From Niallia sp. Man26 (GTDB taxonomy: Bacteria; Bacillota; Bacilli; Bacillales; Cytobacillaceae), in the NCBI RefSeq assembly GCF_022049065.2, contig NZ_CP095743.1:2123001-2187000 (forward strand): a stretch of DNA of 64,000 nt. The letters run 5' to 3'. Below, in pieces: positions 1 through 9,206 of this stretch. The notes beneath the pieces are model-generated. The model saw only the letters and a list, made by a program, of their open reading frames with translations, did not search any database and was not told the DNA's origin. The number at the start of each line of letters is the position of its first letter. Within the stretch, counting starts at the first letter, position 1. Made by a program: the position numbers and the translations under genes.

Positions 1-31
1 TATATAATTTCAATTTGCAAAGGAGTTAAAA

Positions 32-478
32 ATGGATAAGGTAGACGTGCAATTATTAAAATTATTGCAGGAGGATGGAAGAATAACGGTAAGCGATCTT
101 TCTAAACAGCTTTCTTTAAGCCGGCCAAGCGTATCAGAACGCCTCCTCCGCCTGCAAGAAAGAGGAATTATTCTTGAATTCACAGCAAGAGTCTCTCCTG
201 CAAAGCTTGGCAGGGAAACACTTCTGTTCATTCAAATAAGTGAACTGAAGGAAGATCCCCATAAGTTTGAGGAGTTTATTAAGACAGAAGCGGATATATT
301 GGAATGTCACCGTGTGACTGGACCGATTAGTTATACAATAAAGGCTGCTGTATCTGGAATTGATGGCATGCGGATATTGGTCGACCGGTTAATACCGTTT
401 GGCACCATCAATACTTCGGTTGTACTGGCATCACCTGTTCCATACAGACATCTGCTGCCAAAGGATGACAAGGAATAA
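32..478 (+). CDS. Lrp/AsnC family transcriptional regulator
   Basis: A 148-residue protein of the normal length for an Lrp/AsnC regulator. Residues about 2-60 form the N-terminal helix-turn-helix, with SRPSVSERL as the likely recognition helix; residues about 65-140 form the RAM ligand-binding and oligomerisation domain. Such proteins are DNA-binding regulators that sense amino acids or related small molecules. The ATG at 32 follows an AAGGAG ribosome site. The gene ends in a strong hairpin shared with the convergent HAD gene, so it is probably monocistronic. Its target cannot be read from the neighbours; a second, different Lrp paralogue lies at 22581-23021. Confidence 0.9.
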   Translation: MDKVDVQLLKLLQEDGRITVSDLSKQLSLSRPSVSERLLRLQERGIILEFTARVSPAKLGRETLLFIQISELKEDPHKFEEFIKTEADILECHRVTGPISYTIKAAVSGIDGMRILVDRLIPFGTINTSVVLASPVPYRHLLPKDDKE

Positions 479-480
479 AA

Positions 481-524
481 AAAGAAGCTCATGTTAGGCA
501 AATGCCTTCATGAGCTTCTTTTTT
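481..524. terminator. Bidirectional rho-independent terminator
   Basis: AAAGAAGCTCATG (481-493) pairs with CATGAGCTTCTTT (509-521), and an inner AGGCA/TGCCT extends the stem. There are A residues on the left and a T run on the right. It serves both the Lrp gene and the convergent HAD gene. Confidence 0.9.
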
Positions 525-1305
525 AGCCAATCTCTTTAAGAAGAGGAATCAGCTCCAGCAAATCTTGAATTTCATATGTTGGATGAACCGTTTCTGGCGT
601 TTTCTCTTCTCTGTTAATCCAAACCGACTTCATTCCAACCCTTGATGCGCCAAGAATATCTGTATTAAGATTATCCCCGACCATAATGCAGTCACTGACA
701 TCTAGACCAAGCAAGGAAACGGCATGCTCAAAAATAGCAGGATCTGGTTTACCTTTACCGAAATCACCTGAAATAACAATTTCGTCAAAATATGGTGCAA
801 TTTCAGGCGTAATTGTTAATTTCGTGTTTTGCAGCCCTGGCGAACCATTTGTTAAAAGCAGCAGCTTGTACTTTCCTTTAAGCTCATCGAGCACTGCAAA
901 TGTTTCTTCGTATACGAAAGGAGATTCTTTGCGAAAAGCAGGAAATTGTTCTGCTAAATATGCTCCGAATTCCTTATCATCAATTCCCATCGCCAAAAGT
1001 CCATTCGTCCAAGCGTCTTTACGATACATCGGAACAATAGCCTTCATTTTTTGGAATGATTCATGCTGATCCGCAAACTCTCCCCATAGTCCTTCAAACG
1101 GATTGATGCCAATCATCTGTGTAAACGCATATGTTTCATATGCTTGATATAAGCTTTGCGCTTCTTTTCGGACTGCTTCTTCTAGGCTGGAAGCTGCAAT
1201 TTGGTATTTGTCTTCAGCAAGCTTGCATGTTTTTTCAAATGCTTCTTTAACACTGCGTTTATCCCAAAGGAGTGTATCATCTAAATCAAACAATATTGCT
1301 TTCAC
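523..1305 (-). CDS. HAD-family hydrolase, YsaA-like
   Basis: Haloacid-dehalogenase superfamily phosphatase. Motif I ([12 protein letters not shown]) is at the extreme N-terminus, motif II is [10 protein letters not shown], motif III is the lysine in GKGKPDP, and motif IV is [11 protein letters not shown]. The helical cap between motifs I and II makes it a type-I cap (subfamily IA) enzyme. The long frame opens at an ATG at 1326, but the GTG at 1305 starts the protein directly at motif I and gives 260 residues, the size I recall for B. subtilis YsaA. Family members hydrolyse small phosphomonoesters; the substrate is not evident here. It is convergent with the Lrp gene. Confidence 0.85.
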   Translation of the reverse strand: MKAILFDLDDTLLWDKRSVKEAFEKTCKLAEDKYQIAASSLEEAVRKEAQSLYQAYETYAFTQMIGINPFEGLWGEFADQHESFQKMKAIVPMYRKDAWTNGLLAMGIDDKEFGAYLAEQFPAFRKESPFVYEETFAVLDELKGKYKLLLLTNGSPGLQNTKLTITPEIAPYFDEIVISGDFGKGKPDPAIFEHAVSLLGLDVSDCIMVGDNLNTDILGASRVGMKSVWINREEKTPETVHPTYEIQDLLELIPLLKEIG

Positions 1306-1436
1306 TTTTTCCAATCCCCATTCCATATGTACTAATAATCAATGCTAAATATTAGATTACTAGGTAAAGACATTTAAGTAAACAGTGATTTGATAAAGAA
1401 ATTTTGCTTTTGTTAGTCAATAACTATTTTGAAAAA

Positions 1437-2627
1437 CTATTTAAGCTTTTTAATAAACACAACTTTTAAATAATTGCTTTCCTTTAAATGACGAATATTC
1501 GCAAAGTCCTCCGGTAAGCCAAATTCCTCTAGAATCGTATAACGATCTTTTTGTTTTCCGAAAGCTTCGTGGATAAATTGTTTAAACTTCTTCATATCAA
1601 AGGTGCTGCAGTTTGTCGAAGCAACGATAACACCTGATTGTTTCGTAATACTGATTGCCTCTTTCAAAAGATTAGCATAATCCTTCGCTGCACTGAAAGT
1701 ATGCTTTTTGCTTCGCGCAAAGCTTGGCGGGTCAAGGATGACCATATCAAATGCGAGCTGCTTCTTTACGGCATACTTGAAATAGTGAAAAACATCTTCT
1801 ACTACAATCTTCTGGTCTGTTAGACTGATATCATTGTATTCAAAGTTCAGTGAGGTTTTGGCTCTGCTTCTATTTGCTAAGTCAACACTTGTTGTGGATT
1901 TGCTTCCACCAATGGCTGCTGCCACAGAAAACGCACCTGTATAGGAGAACGTGTTCAGCACATCCTTGCCTTGTGCATACTTGTCGCGAATTGTTTTCCG
2001 AACTTCACGCTGGTCAAGAAAAATCCCCGTCATTGCCCCTTCATTTAGGTCTACAGCAAAGTTCATGCCGCTTTCTTTCACCATAATCGGGAACTCTCCT
2101 GGTTCTCCGAATGTAAAATCATCGCCTTCAACATATGTACCGTTCGTATCAAACCGTTTCTTCTCATAAATGCCTTTAAACTCAACATGCGTATCGAGTG
2201 CTTTAATAATCCACTCCTTATATTCGTAAATCCCTTTGCTGTACCATTGAATCAGCAAGTATTGATCATATTTGTCGACAGTAAAACCGCCGATGCCGTC
2301 TCCTTCCCCATTAAACAGGCGAAAAGCAGTCGTTTCATTATCATGATATAATGCTGCTCTTCGATTATTTGCTGCTTTAATTTTCCCTTCAAAAAAAGAA
2401 TAATCAATCGCTTCCTGAGGATTAGTTGTGAGGATCCAGCCGATCCCTTTATTTTGAATGGCATAATAGCCTCTGCCAATAAATTTTCCTGCATTATTTT
2501 TCACATCGATAACTTGGCCCTCATGTAATCCTTTTATTCCACGAAGAGAATCTTTGTACAAGAGCGGGCTGCCATTGCGAATGCTTTTTTCAAATGCTTC
2601 TTCTATTGTTACTTGCTTTACTGTCAT
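1437..2627 (-). CDS. Class I SAM-dependent rRNA methyltransferase, RlmI/YwbD type
   Basis: A 396-residue RlmI-type 23S rRNA m5C methyltransferase. It has an N-terminal PUA-like RNA-binding part (about residues 1-80, including GKFIGRGYY), a middle EEHD-like region, and a Rossmann methyltransferase domain with DVLNTFSYTGAFSVAAA as the SAM-binding loop and MVILDPPSFARSK as the DPPSF catalytic motif. A C-terminal cysteine segment, ASTNCSTFD, is present. The ATG at 2627 is chosen over the GTG nine bases upstream because AAGGTG sits seven bases before it and the length then equals YwbD as I recall it. It is monocistronic. Confidence 0.88.
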   Translation of the reverse strand: MTVKQVTIEEAFEKSIRNGSPLLYKDSLRGIKGLHEGQVIDVKNNAGKFIGRGYYAIQNKGIGWILTTNPQEAIDYSFFEGKIKAANNRRAALYHDNETTAFRLFNGEGDGIGGFTVDKYDQYLLIQWYSKGIYEYKEWIIKALDTHVEFKGIYEKKRFDTNGTYVEGDDFTFGEPGEFPIMVKESGMNFAVDLNEGAMTGIFLDQREVRKTIRDKYAQGKDVLNTFSYTGAFSVAAAIGGSKSTTSVDLANRSRAKTSLNFEYNDISLTDQKIVVEDVFHYFKYAVKKQLAFDMVILDPPSFARSKKHTFSAAKDYANLLKEAISITKQSGVIVASTNCSTFDMKKFKQFIHEAFGKQKDRYTILEEFGLPEDFANIRHLKESNYLKVVFIKKLK

Positions 2628-2711
2628 GATTTTCACCTTTTATCTTCCTGCAAAATAGTCAATCCTTATTATAGCGTATCGTTTGGGAAAAAACGAATCA
2701 GCCAATAAGAA

Positions 2712-2738
2712 AAGCTGCCTGTTGTTCACAGGCAGCTT
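2712..2738 (-). terminator. Terminator of the sigma-clpP operon
   Basis: AAGCTGCCTGT and ACAGGCAGCTT form an 11-bp inverted repeat just downstream of the clpP stop. On the minus strand it is followed by TTTTCTT. Confidence 0.85.
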
Positions 2739-2749
2739 GTTAGTCAAAT

Positions 2750-3331
2750 TTATTTAGGCAGGATAATCTCATCAATAATCCCATACTCTTTCGCTTCAAG
2801 TGCAGACATGAAATAGTCCCGCTCTGTGTCATGAGCTATTTTTTGGACATCTTGCCCTGTTCTGTCTGCCATGATCGTATTTATTTGCTCGCGCAGTTTC
2901 AGAATCCTTTTCGCTGTAATTTCAATTTCTGTCGCTTGCCCGCGCGCACCACCCAAAGGCTGATGAATCATAATTTCACTGTTCGGCAATGCATATCTTT
3001 TCCCTTTCGTACCTGCAAGCAGCAGCAATGCACCAAACGAAGCAGCCATACCTGTGCAGATGGTACGCACATCTGGCTTAATATATTGCATCGTATCGAA
3101 TATAGCAAAGCCTGCTGTAGTGGAACCGCCTGGTGAGTTAATATAGAGGGAAATGTCTTTATCAGGGTCTTCTGCAGCTAAAAACAAGAGCTGTGCGACA
3201 ATATTATTGGCAACATGGTCATTAATTTCATCTCCGAGCATGATGATGCGGTCCTTCAAAAGTCTTGAATATATGTCATAGGAGCGTTCTCCCCCGCTTG
3301 ACTGTTCAATCACATATGGAATAGCGTTCAT
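2750..3331 (-). CDS. clpP: ATP-dependent Clp protease proteolytic subunit (ClpP paralogue)
   Basis: A 193-residue ClpP serine peptidase. The catalytic triad is intact: Ser98 in GMAASFG, His123 in MIHQPLGG, and Asp172 in DTERDYF. The N-terminal axial loop ([18 protein letters not shown]) and the glycine-rich INSPGGS are conserved. It would form the tetradecameric chamber that works with ClpX/ClpC-type unfoldases in the cytosol. It lies 24 bp downstream of a sigma-factor gene in the same orientation, which is not the usual setting of housekeeping clpP, and several positions differ from canonical Bacillus ClpP ([12 protein letters not shown] versus MGAFLLAAGEKG). I infer a second, specialised ClpP. 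A CtsR operator was not seen. Confidence 0.92.
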   Translation of the reverse strand: MNAIPYVIEQSSGGERSYDIYSRLLKDRIIMLGDEINDHVANNIVAQLLFLAAEDPDKDISLYINSPGGSTTAGFAIFDTMQYIKPDVRTICTGMAASFGALLLLAGTKGKRYALPNSEIMIHQPLGGARGQATEIEITAKRILKLREQINTIMADRTGQDVQKIAHDTERDYFMSALEAKEYGIIDEIILPK

Positions 3332-3354
3332 TTTTTTGCCCCTTTCTTCATTTG

Positions 3355-3981
3355 CTATGCTGCCATTTGCAGAATCGGCCCAGCATTATGCCGTTTTGAA
3401 CTCGAATGATGAAGCTTTTGAGCTGTCAAAATTTCTTTAATCAAAATATCGGGATTTTGCCGTTTTAGCGCTTCATAATAAAGGCTGCTCGCATCTTTAA
3501 CGTCATTACCTTCTCCGCTATGCTGCTTGTGCATTTGGTTTCTGGCTCGAAACAAGATCGACTTTATTGCCGTTTCTGTCATTTGCAATACTTCTGCTGC
3601 TTCTTTAATACGATAGCCAAAGCCTTCAATCAGCAAAAAAACCGCTGCTTGCTTATTAGTAAGCTTTTCAGCTACATGCTCAGCAAGCATCATCTTTTCA
3701 GCAGCAGATTCATTCTGCACTGCTTCCGTTTTCATGGCGTGGTTTTGCTCCAGCTTTCTTTTCCGAAGTGTATCAATCCAGTGATTTTGAACAATTTTCT
3801 TTAATAATGCTGGCGTTATATCACGATCACTGTATGATTCAATTGCCTTTATGAAGGCATCATGAATAATATCTTCCTTTTCCCATTTATTCATCGAAAG
3901 GTATTGGCAATACTTATTTAAGCTGTCGTAATGCTTTTGCAGATTGCTGTTTTGCCATTTTTTTAAGTCTTGCTTGCTCAA
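3355..3981 (-). CDS. Sigma-70 family RNA polymerase sigma factor (ECF-like)
   Basis: A 208-residue protein with sigma region 2 at about residues 20-80 ([23 protein letters not shown]) and region 4 at about 110-155 ([41 protein letters not shown]), followed by a 50-residue C-terminal tail. The start is TTG, with a purine-rich GGGGGG ribosome site eight bases upstream. It is cotranscribed with the ClpP paralogue 24 bp downstream. No anti-sigma gene is adjacent, so control may be proteolytic or by expression; that is inference. The C-terminal tail ([21 protein letters not shown]) could bind a partner. Confidence 0.82.
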   Translation of the reverse strand: MSKQDLKKWQNSNLQKHYDSLNKYCQYLSMNKWEKEDIIHDAFIKAIESYSDRDITPALLKKIVQNHWIDTLRKRKLEQNHAMKTEAVQNESAAEKMMLAEHVAEKLTNKQAAVFLLIEGFGYRIKEAAEVLQMTETAIKSILFRARNQMHKQHSGEGNDVKDASSLYYEALKRQNPDILIKEILTAQKLHHSSSKRHNAGPILQMAA

Positions 3982-4191
3982 ACTTAATCCCCCCTTTTTT
4001 CAGGTGTCATACTTTGAACGATTAAGCAGGCAAAAAAGATACGGGGCAAAAAAATTCTTTTTTGCAAAGCTTATTTCTTCTATATATTATACCGATGTAT
4101 AACGATTCTTGCTAAAACAGGGTATTTTTAACAGCATGAAACATTGTATGATAATAAAAAACAATTGCAATTTTGAAAGTGAGAAAAAGAC

Positions 4192-4851
4192 ATGCAACTT
4201 ATTGACTATCTCCAGGAAAGATTTCATACTCTCGCATTAGTACCTAGTATTTATCATCAATGGGATATTGGCATTCACTTTACCCTTGGAGAAAATATCT
4301 ATCCATTAAAAGAAAATGGTGACATGAATCTGGAAGGATTTCAGGTTATCTATCAGCGGATCTTTGCTATTTTTAATGACTTATTCGAGCAGGACGATGA
4401 TTTATTTCTTGTCACAAATATCTATAAACGAACAAAAGAAAAAGCTACAAATAAATTGAAGGTATATCAACCATACGTTAAAGACAAGGATGCTTTATAC
4501 CGCATCCATGTAAAAACATTTCCATATCCATTTGAACTAGAGGAAGCTGAACAATTTGAGATGCAACAGTTTTCACTATACTGTAAACAGAGCGACTTAC
4601 ATTTAGCTGGATTGCTAAAGGGAGCTTGTAATGAGGATTTTCCGCTGCAGCCTAGATTCGGAGGATACGACACTGGTTATCCAGATGTCTTCTTTGTGAA
4701 TATCACAAAAGATATTATATTCTTTATCTATGATGATCGTGGCTGTGAAGTAATAGCACTGGATGCCGAACGGCTTCGTCCGCTGTATGAAAAGTATGAT
4801 GATTGGATTGAAGATGCTGATAGAAGTAAGATGGAGCAAACATTTACATAA
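4192..4851 (+). CDS. DUF3885 domain-containing protein
   Basis: A 219-residue soluble protein with the features of the DUF3885 family: an N-terminal segment with FxLG (HFTLGENIYPL) followed by YQRIFAIFNDLFE, and a C-terminal FFIYDDRGCEVIALDAERLRPLYEKYDDWI that is the signature end of the family. The molecular role of the family is not established. It is a single gene between the sigma operon and a convergent HAAS gene and has its own terminator. No signal peptide or membrane segment is visible. Acidic overall, it resembles immunity-type proteins in composition, but no toxin gene is adjacent. Confidence 0.75.
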   Translation: MQLIDYLQERFHTLALVPSIYHQWDIGIHFTLGENIYPLKENGDMNLEGFQVIYQRIFAIFNDLFEQDDDLFLVTNIYKRTKEKATNKLKVYQPYVKDKDALYRIHVKTFPYPFELEEAEQFEMQQFSLYCKQSDLHLAGLLKGACNEDFPLQPRFGGYDTGYPDVFFVNITKDIIFFIYDDRGCEVIALDAERLRPLYEKYDDWIEDADRSKMEQTFT

Positions 4852-4890
4852 AAAAATTCTCCTTTCCTTTATAGGAAAGCAGAATTTTCA
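4852..4890. terminator. Terminator between the convergent DUF3885 and HAAS genes
   Basis: AAAATTCTcCTTTCCT and AGGAAAGcAGAATTTT form an almost perfect stem around a TTAT loop. A and T runs on the two sides suggest it works in both directions. Confidence 0.8.
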
Positions 4891-5529
4891 AATCGATTTT
4901 GTTGTTCCGTAGCGAAATCCTAAAATCGATACTGGATAGAACAGAATCGTGAAAACAATACAAACGGCTGTAAATTCATTTGTCAGCAGCGGGGCAAAAA
5001 CAGCTGGTGGAATGATGCGCAAGACGACCATCATCATCAGGAATAGATTATGCATAAGCGCTATGTAAAAGGTTCGTTTAAACAGTTTTTTTCCACCAAG
5101 ACCAAACTCTTTCCCAACTTCAAACCTTAGTAACAGCCAATAAAATAAATACAAAAATATTATTAAAAACGGAATGCTTGTCAGGAAAAACCACAGCTGT
5201 TTCACGGTTGGGCTTGGAATAGAATGATAAAAAACGGTTAAAATTAAGCCTGCTGCAAAAAAGATAAAGTTGCCGAAAAAGAAAATCCACTTTGTTCTGG
5301 AAGCAGTTATCGTTCTCTCCTCACTAAACAATGCTGCCATATCTTTTGGCTTGCCGATTCTTGCGATAACTTGCTCCATCGCTTCTGCTTCACTGATTCC
5401 AAGACTAGAAATCTCTGCGATTAAGTCTGTTAAATGCTGTTCATATTCAAGCAGGATGTCCTCCACTCGTTCATGATTTTCTAAGCATGCACGGAGGATA
5501 TCCAAATACTCCTGTTTGGAAGAAATCAT
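4888..5529 (-). CDS. HAAS/DUF1700-like membrane protein
   Basis: A 213-residue protein with a cytosolic N-terminal HAAS helical domain (residues about 1-75, with [40 protein letters not shown]) and then four to five hydrophobic segments. HAAS domains are habitually encoded next to PadR regulators. Here the start codon overlaps the PadR stop by four bases (ATGA), so the two are translationally coupled. The likely role is a membrane sensor or effector under PadR control; the signal is unknown. A similar HAAS domain is fused to a SEDS protein at 17270-18529. Confidence 0.8.
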   Translation of the reverse strand: MISSKQEYLDILRACLENHERVEDILLEYEQHLTDLIAEISSLGISEAEAMEQVIARIGKPKDMAALFSEERTITASRTKWIFFFGNFIFFAAGLILTVFYHSIPSPTVKQLWFFLTSIPFLIIFLYLFYWLLLRFEVGKEFGLGGKKLFKRTFYIALMHNLFLMMMVVLRIIPPAVFAPLLTNEFTAVCIVFTILFYPVSILGFRYGTTKSI

Positions 5530-5858
5530 ACCCCTCTTCTCCCAATTACCTTATCAATTGTCTGCACAAAGCTTTTCCATTCCTTCGTTTTTTGCTCGAG
5601 TATTTCTAGGCCTGTCTCTGTTATGCGATAATATTTCCGGGCAGGTCCCTTTTCAGAGTCCTTCCAGAAAGATTCCACATATGCCTGCTTTTCCAGCTTA
5701 TGAAGCGCTGGATATAATGTACCTTCTTTCACCTGTAAGGAATAATCACTGCGGCTTTCCATTTCCTTCACAAGCTCATAGCCGTACATTTCTTTTTCCG
5801 CTAATAACTGCAGCAGAATCAACGACGTACTTCCCTTCACCAGCTCCCGGTTGAACAT
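5526..5858 (-). CDS. PadR family transcriptional regulator
   Basis: A 110-residue winged-helix regulator of the PadR type: [26 protein letters not shown], then [22 protein letters not shown] and the [14 protein letters not shown] wing. The start is placed at the ATG at 5858, preceded by GGTAGGTG at six bases, rather than the GTG nine bases upstream. It heads a two-gene operon with the HAAS membrane protein. An AT-rich near-palindrome around 5879-5900 is a possible operator, but I do not call it. Confidence 0.9.
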   Translation of the reverse strand: MFNRELVKGSTSLILLQLLAEKEMYGYELVKEMESRSDYSLQVKEGTLYPALHKLEKQAYVESFWKDSEKGPARKYYRITETGLEILEQKTKEWKSFVQTIDKVIGRRGV

Positions 5859-6056
5859 TTCTTTCACCTACCTAGAATAATAATGTACTGTATATTCTAT
5901 ATCTTTCCATAAAAACTTGCAATGAATTTTATGTAAAAAACCCGTAAATTAGCGGTTTTCAAAAGAAATTATTATATAACCAAAACTGGAATATTTTTTC
6001 ACTTTCTTGGCATTATAAATATGTTACTTCCTTAACTTCGGGAGGGTTCAAGACAA

Positions 6057-6920
6057 ATGGGAAAAACACATAAAAAAGAAGGAAAATTACATTTAATTAT
6101 CCGGTATATCATGCTAATGATCGGTGCGAGCCTCGCTGCGGCAGCGATTGAATTATTTCTTATCCCAAATACAATTATCGATGGGGGTATTATCGGCATC
6201 TCCCTAATCATTAATTATATGACCAATTTCAGCTTTGGAATCTTGGTGCTAATTATCAATATTCCATTCTTGTTCGCCGGCTATAAATATATTGGCAAGA
6301 ACTTTTGCATCTCCTCGTTGTTCGCTATTATCATGCTAGCTGTAGTCGAATCAGCGTTGCATCATGTTCAGCCATTTACAACAGAGCCCCTTCTTGCCAC
6401 GGTTTTTGGGGGACTGCTGCTCGGCACAGGAGTTGGACTCGTGATTCGCAATTCCGGCGCCTTAGACGGCACAGAAATACTCGGCATTCTTTTATCCAAA
6501 AAGATGCCCTTTTCTGTCGGCGAGTTCGTCATGTTCCTAAACGTGTTTGTGTTCATATGGGCCGGCTTCGTGCTTGAATGGGAACAAGCCATGTTTTCCA
6601 TCCTTACCTACTATATCGCCAGCAAAGCAATTGATGCTGTCATTCAAGGATTTGACGACACGAAAGCAGCAATGGTCATCACAAACGAATACGAAGAAAT
6701 AGCCGCAGCATTGTCAGACCGCCTTGGCAGAGGTGTGACAAAACTAAAAGGCAAAGGCGGCTATCTCGATCAAGAAAAAGAAGTGCTCTATGTCGTGTTC
6801 ACCCGCCTTGAAATTGCCAAATTTAAAAGCATCGTTTTGGAAATTGATTCAAATGCCTTTATTACGATTATGGATACACAGGAGGCGCATGGAGGGAAAT
6901 TTAAGAACGCGATACATTAA
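6057..6920 (+). CDS. YitT family membrane protein with DUF2179 domain
   Basis: A 287-residue protein with five to six membrane segments (residues about 18-195) carrying the YitT signature [20 protein letters not shown], and a cytosolic C-terminal DUF2179 domain (about 205-280, [30 protein letters not shown]). The family is widespread in Firmicutes and its transported or sensed compound is not established. GGGAGGG lies nine bases upstream of the ATG. It is a single gene with a terminator directly downstream. Confidence 0.9.
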   Translation: MGKTHKKEGKLHLIIRYIMLMIGASLAAAAIELFLIPNTIIDGGIIGISLIINYMTNFSFGILVLIINIPFLFAGYKYIGKNFCISSLFAIIMLAVVESALHHVQPFTTEPLLATVFGGLLLGTGVGLVIRNSGALDGTEILGILLSKKMPFSVGEFVMFLNVFVFIWAGFVLEWEQAMFSILTYYIASKAIDAVIQGFDDTKAAMVITNEYEEIAAALSDRLGRGVTKLKGKGGYLDQEKEVLYVVFTRLEIAKFKSIVLEIDSNAFITIMDTQEAHGGKFKNAIH

Positions 6921-6994
6921 GACAGCCTTGTTGGTGGATTAGGCTGTCTAAAAAAACAAAACCTTGATGAAATAAATATTCAATCAAGGTTTTG
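6921..6994. terminator. Two back-to-back terminators
   Basis: AGACAGCC (6921) with GGCTGTCT (6943), followed by A residues, closes the yitT-like gene. AAAACCTTGAT (about 6959) with ATCAAGGTTTT (6984), read on the minus strand with a following T run, closes the AEC transporter gene. Confidence 0.8.
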
Positions 6995-7010
6995 TTCATC
7001 TATAAAACTA

Positions 7011-7910
7011 CTAAACAATAAACAACACAATCGGCAGTGTGACAATACTAGCTAATGTACTAAACAGCGTTGCTGTTGACACAAAATCCGGTTCTGTTCC
7101 ATATTGGAGAGCATACATCGTTGTATTGGCGGCTGACGGCATTGCAGCTAATACAATCATCACTTGTTTAAGCATATCATCAACTGGGAGTACTAATGTC
7201 ATGCCCCATGCAATCAATGGTGATACGATAAGCCTTAAGATTAAGGCAAAGGATAATGGCTTGACTTGGATTTTTTTGACGGATATTTTTGCTAGTGTCA
7301 TCCCTAAAACGAGCATGACTGTTGGGATAGCTGCATCTCCTACCATCTTAATGGCATCAAGCATGGTTGCAGATAGTGGGATATTTAGAAAATGAAAAAT
7401 CACACCGAGGAGTGCGCCATACATAATCGGCACTTTCAGGACTTTCTTCCATGTATCATTTGCGCCTTCATTGTCTGCTGATCCTTTTGCGGCATAATAA
7501 ACGCCGATTGTTGCCATAATCAGCTGCTGAATTACCATCAGGATAACGGCGTAATGAAGGGCTGGCTCTCCAAATGCGAACAAGACAAGTGGAGTGCCAT
7601 AGTTTCCATTATTCATGAAGGCAGATGACAGTATCATCCCGCATGTTTTTTTAACGTCATACCCTCTTAGCTTTGCGACAATATAAATGATGCCAATGAT
7701 GCCGAATACGAGTGCTAATGCGTAAATGGCCATCATAAGATAGTCTAAATTAAAGGTTGTTTCGTAAAAAACGCTAAATGACAATAACGGTGTCATTAAG
7801 TAGACCGTCATTGTTGTAATCGACTTTGTATTTATATGAAGAATTTTTTCACCGACAAAGCCGACAGCAAAAATAAAAAATATTGGCAACAGGACTGTTA
7901 CAAACTGCAT
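7011..7910 (-). CDS. AEC family transporter (auxin efflux carrier fold)
   Basis: A 299-residue integral membrane protein with ten hydrophobic segments in the two five-helix repeats of the AEC/BASS-like fold. The family signature SSAFMNNGNYGTPLVLFAFGE lies at the crossover of the first repeat, and PSAANTTMYALQYG is the matching motif of the second. Bacterial AEC proteins export or import organic acids such as malate; the substrate cannot be told here. It lies directly downstream of proBA in the same orientation, 34 bp from proA, so some read-through is possible. Confidence 0.85.
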   Translation of the reverse strand: MQFVTVLLPIFFIFAVGFVGEKILHINTKSITTMTVYLMTPLLSFSVFYETTFNLDYLMMAIYALALVFGIIGIIYIVAKLRGYDVKKTCGMILSSAFMNNGNYGTPLVLFAFGEPALHYAVILMVIQQLIMATIGVYYAAKGSADNEGANDTWKKVLKVPIMYGALLGVIFHFLNIPLSATMLDAIKMVGDAAIPTVMLVLGMTLAKISVKKIQVKPLSFALILRLIVSPLIAWGMTLVLPVDDMLKQVMIVLAAMPSAANTTMYALQYGTEPDFVSTATLFSTLASIVTLPIVLFIV

Positions 7911-7944
7911 TGGTATTCGCTTCCTATCTTATGAAATAAACGTA

Positions 7945-9192
7945 TTAGTTTCTGATTTGGCCGTTTCCATATATATAGTATTTCGACGAGGTCAAAGCTT
8001 TTAGTCCCATTGGTCCTCTTGCATGGAGCTTTTGTGTGCTAATGCCGATTTCTGCACCATATCCAAATTCAAATCCGTCTGTAAAGCGTGTGCTTGCATT
8101 ATGATAAACAGCAGCTGCATCTACACTGGATAAGAAAACTTCTGCATTTTCACTCTTTTCGGTCAGAATTGCCTCCGAGTGCCTCGTGCCATACTTATTG
8201 ATATGTGTGATTGCTTCTGTTACATCATCAACAATTTTCACACTGATTTTCAAGGCGGAATATTCCGTATACCAATCCTCTTCCGTTGCTAAAATGGCAT
8301 CAGCCCAGTCATTTGTAACCGTACTGTCTCCGTAGATTTCCACACCATGGTCTACTAATGTTTGCAGCAATTCTTGGCCGTATTGCTTATACCAGTTTTG
8401 GTGAATTAAGATTGTTTCCAAAGCATTGCAAACAGATGGACGCTGTGTTTTGCCGTTAAGACTGATGGAAAGTGCCATTTGTTTATCAGCGCTATCGTCG
8501 ATAAATAAATGACAGTTTCCAGCGCCTGTCTCAATGACAGGTACAGATGCCTCTTTAACTACTGTATCAATCAGGTTTTTCCCGCCTCTTGGAATAAGAA
8601 CATCCAAGTATTCTGTTAAATGGAACAGTTCTTTTGCTGTTTCTCTGCTAGTATCTTCAATAAGCAGGACTGCATTTTCAGGAAGAGCTGACTTCTTTAA
8701 CGCATCATGAATAGAACGCACTAAAGCAATATTGGAGCTCGCTGCAGAAGAACTTCCTCTAAGCAGGATGGCATTGCCTGTCTTAATTGACAGTGTTGCT
8801 GCATCTACGGTCACATTGGGTCTTGCTTCATAAATCATGCCCATCACACCGATTGGCACTGTTTTTTTGTGGATCAGCAAGCCATTTTCTTTTTGGATTT
8901 CTTCCAGTGTTGCCCCAATTGGATCTTCAAGTTCAATGAGCTGTCTTATCGCCAGCGCCATGTCTTCTATCCTTTTTCCATTAAGCATAATTCTGTCCAA
9001 AACAGATGCTGACAATCCTGCCTTTTCTCCGTTGATTAAGTCTGTTTTGTTTTGCTCAATAATATAGGCTTGATCTGCCAAAAGCTGATCTGCAATAAGC
9101 GCAAGCGCCTCATTTTTATCCTTTGTCGTAAATTTCCACAGCTCCCTGCTTGCCTGCTGCGCTAATTTTCCTTTTGTTTGCACTTCTCCCAT
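7945..9192 (-). CDS. proA: Gamma-glutamyl phosphate reductase
   Basis: A 415-residue ProA that reduces gamma-glutamyl phosphate to glutamate 5-semialdehyde with NADPH, the second step of proline synthesis from glutamate. It has the aldehyde-dehydrogenase fold with the catalytic cysteine in [12 protein letters not shown] and the phosphate-contacting [14 protein letters not shown] segment near residues 120-135. The length is typical. It starts 14 bp after proB and shares the T-box-controlled transcript. No proC/proI gene is nearby, so the last step is encoded elsewhere. Confidence 0.96.
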   Translation of the reverse strand: MGEVQTKGKLAQQASRELWKFTTKDKNEALALIADQLLADQAYIIEQNKTDLINGEKAGLSASVLDRIMLNGKRIEDMALAIRQLIELEDPIGATLEEIQKENGLLIHKKTVPIGVMGMIYEARPNVTVDAATLSIKTGNAILLRGSSSAASSNIALVRSIHDALKKSALPENAVLLIEDTSRETAKELFHLTEYLDVLIPRGGKNLIDTVVKEASVPVIETGAGNCHLFIDDSADKQMALSISLNGKTQRPSVCNALETILIHQNWYKQYGQELLQTLVDHGVEIYGDSTVTNDWADAILATEEDWYTEYSALKISVKIVDDVTEAITHINKYGTRHSEAILTEKSENAEVFLSSVDAAAVYHNASTRFTDGFEFGYGAEIGISTQKLHARGPMGLKALTSSKYYIYGNGQIRN

Positions 9193-9206
9193 TCGTACGA
9201 CCCCCT

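Noticed and set aside
32..478. Possibility that the first Lrp gene regulates the adjacent HAD phosphatase
   Set aside because: The two genes are convergent and share only a terminator; there is no common promoter region.
1638..2169. Several plus-strand frames opposite the RlmI-type gene
   Set aside because: They are antisense to a conserved methyltransferase and have biased compositions typical of shadow frames.
5868..6056. AT-rich near-palindrome as a PadR operator
   Set aside because: The match to known PadR sites is weak and AT-rich palindromes are common here.
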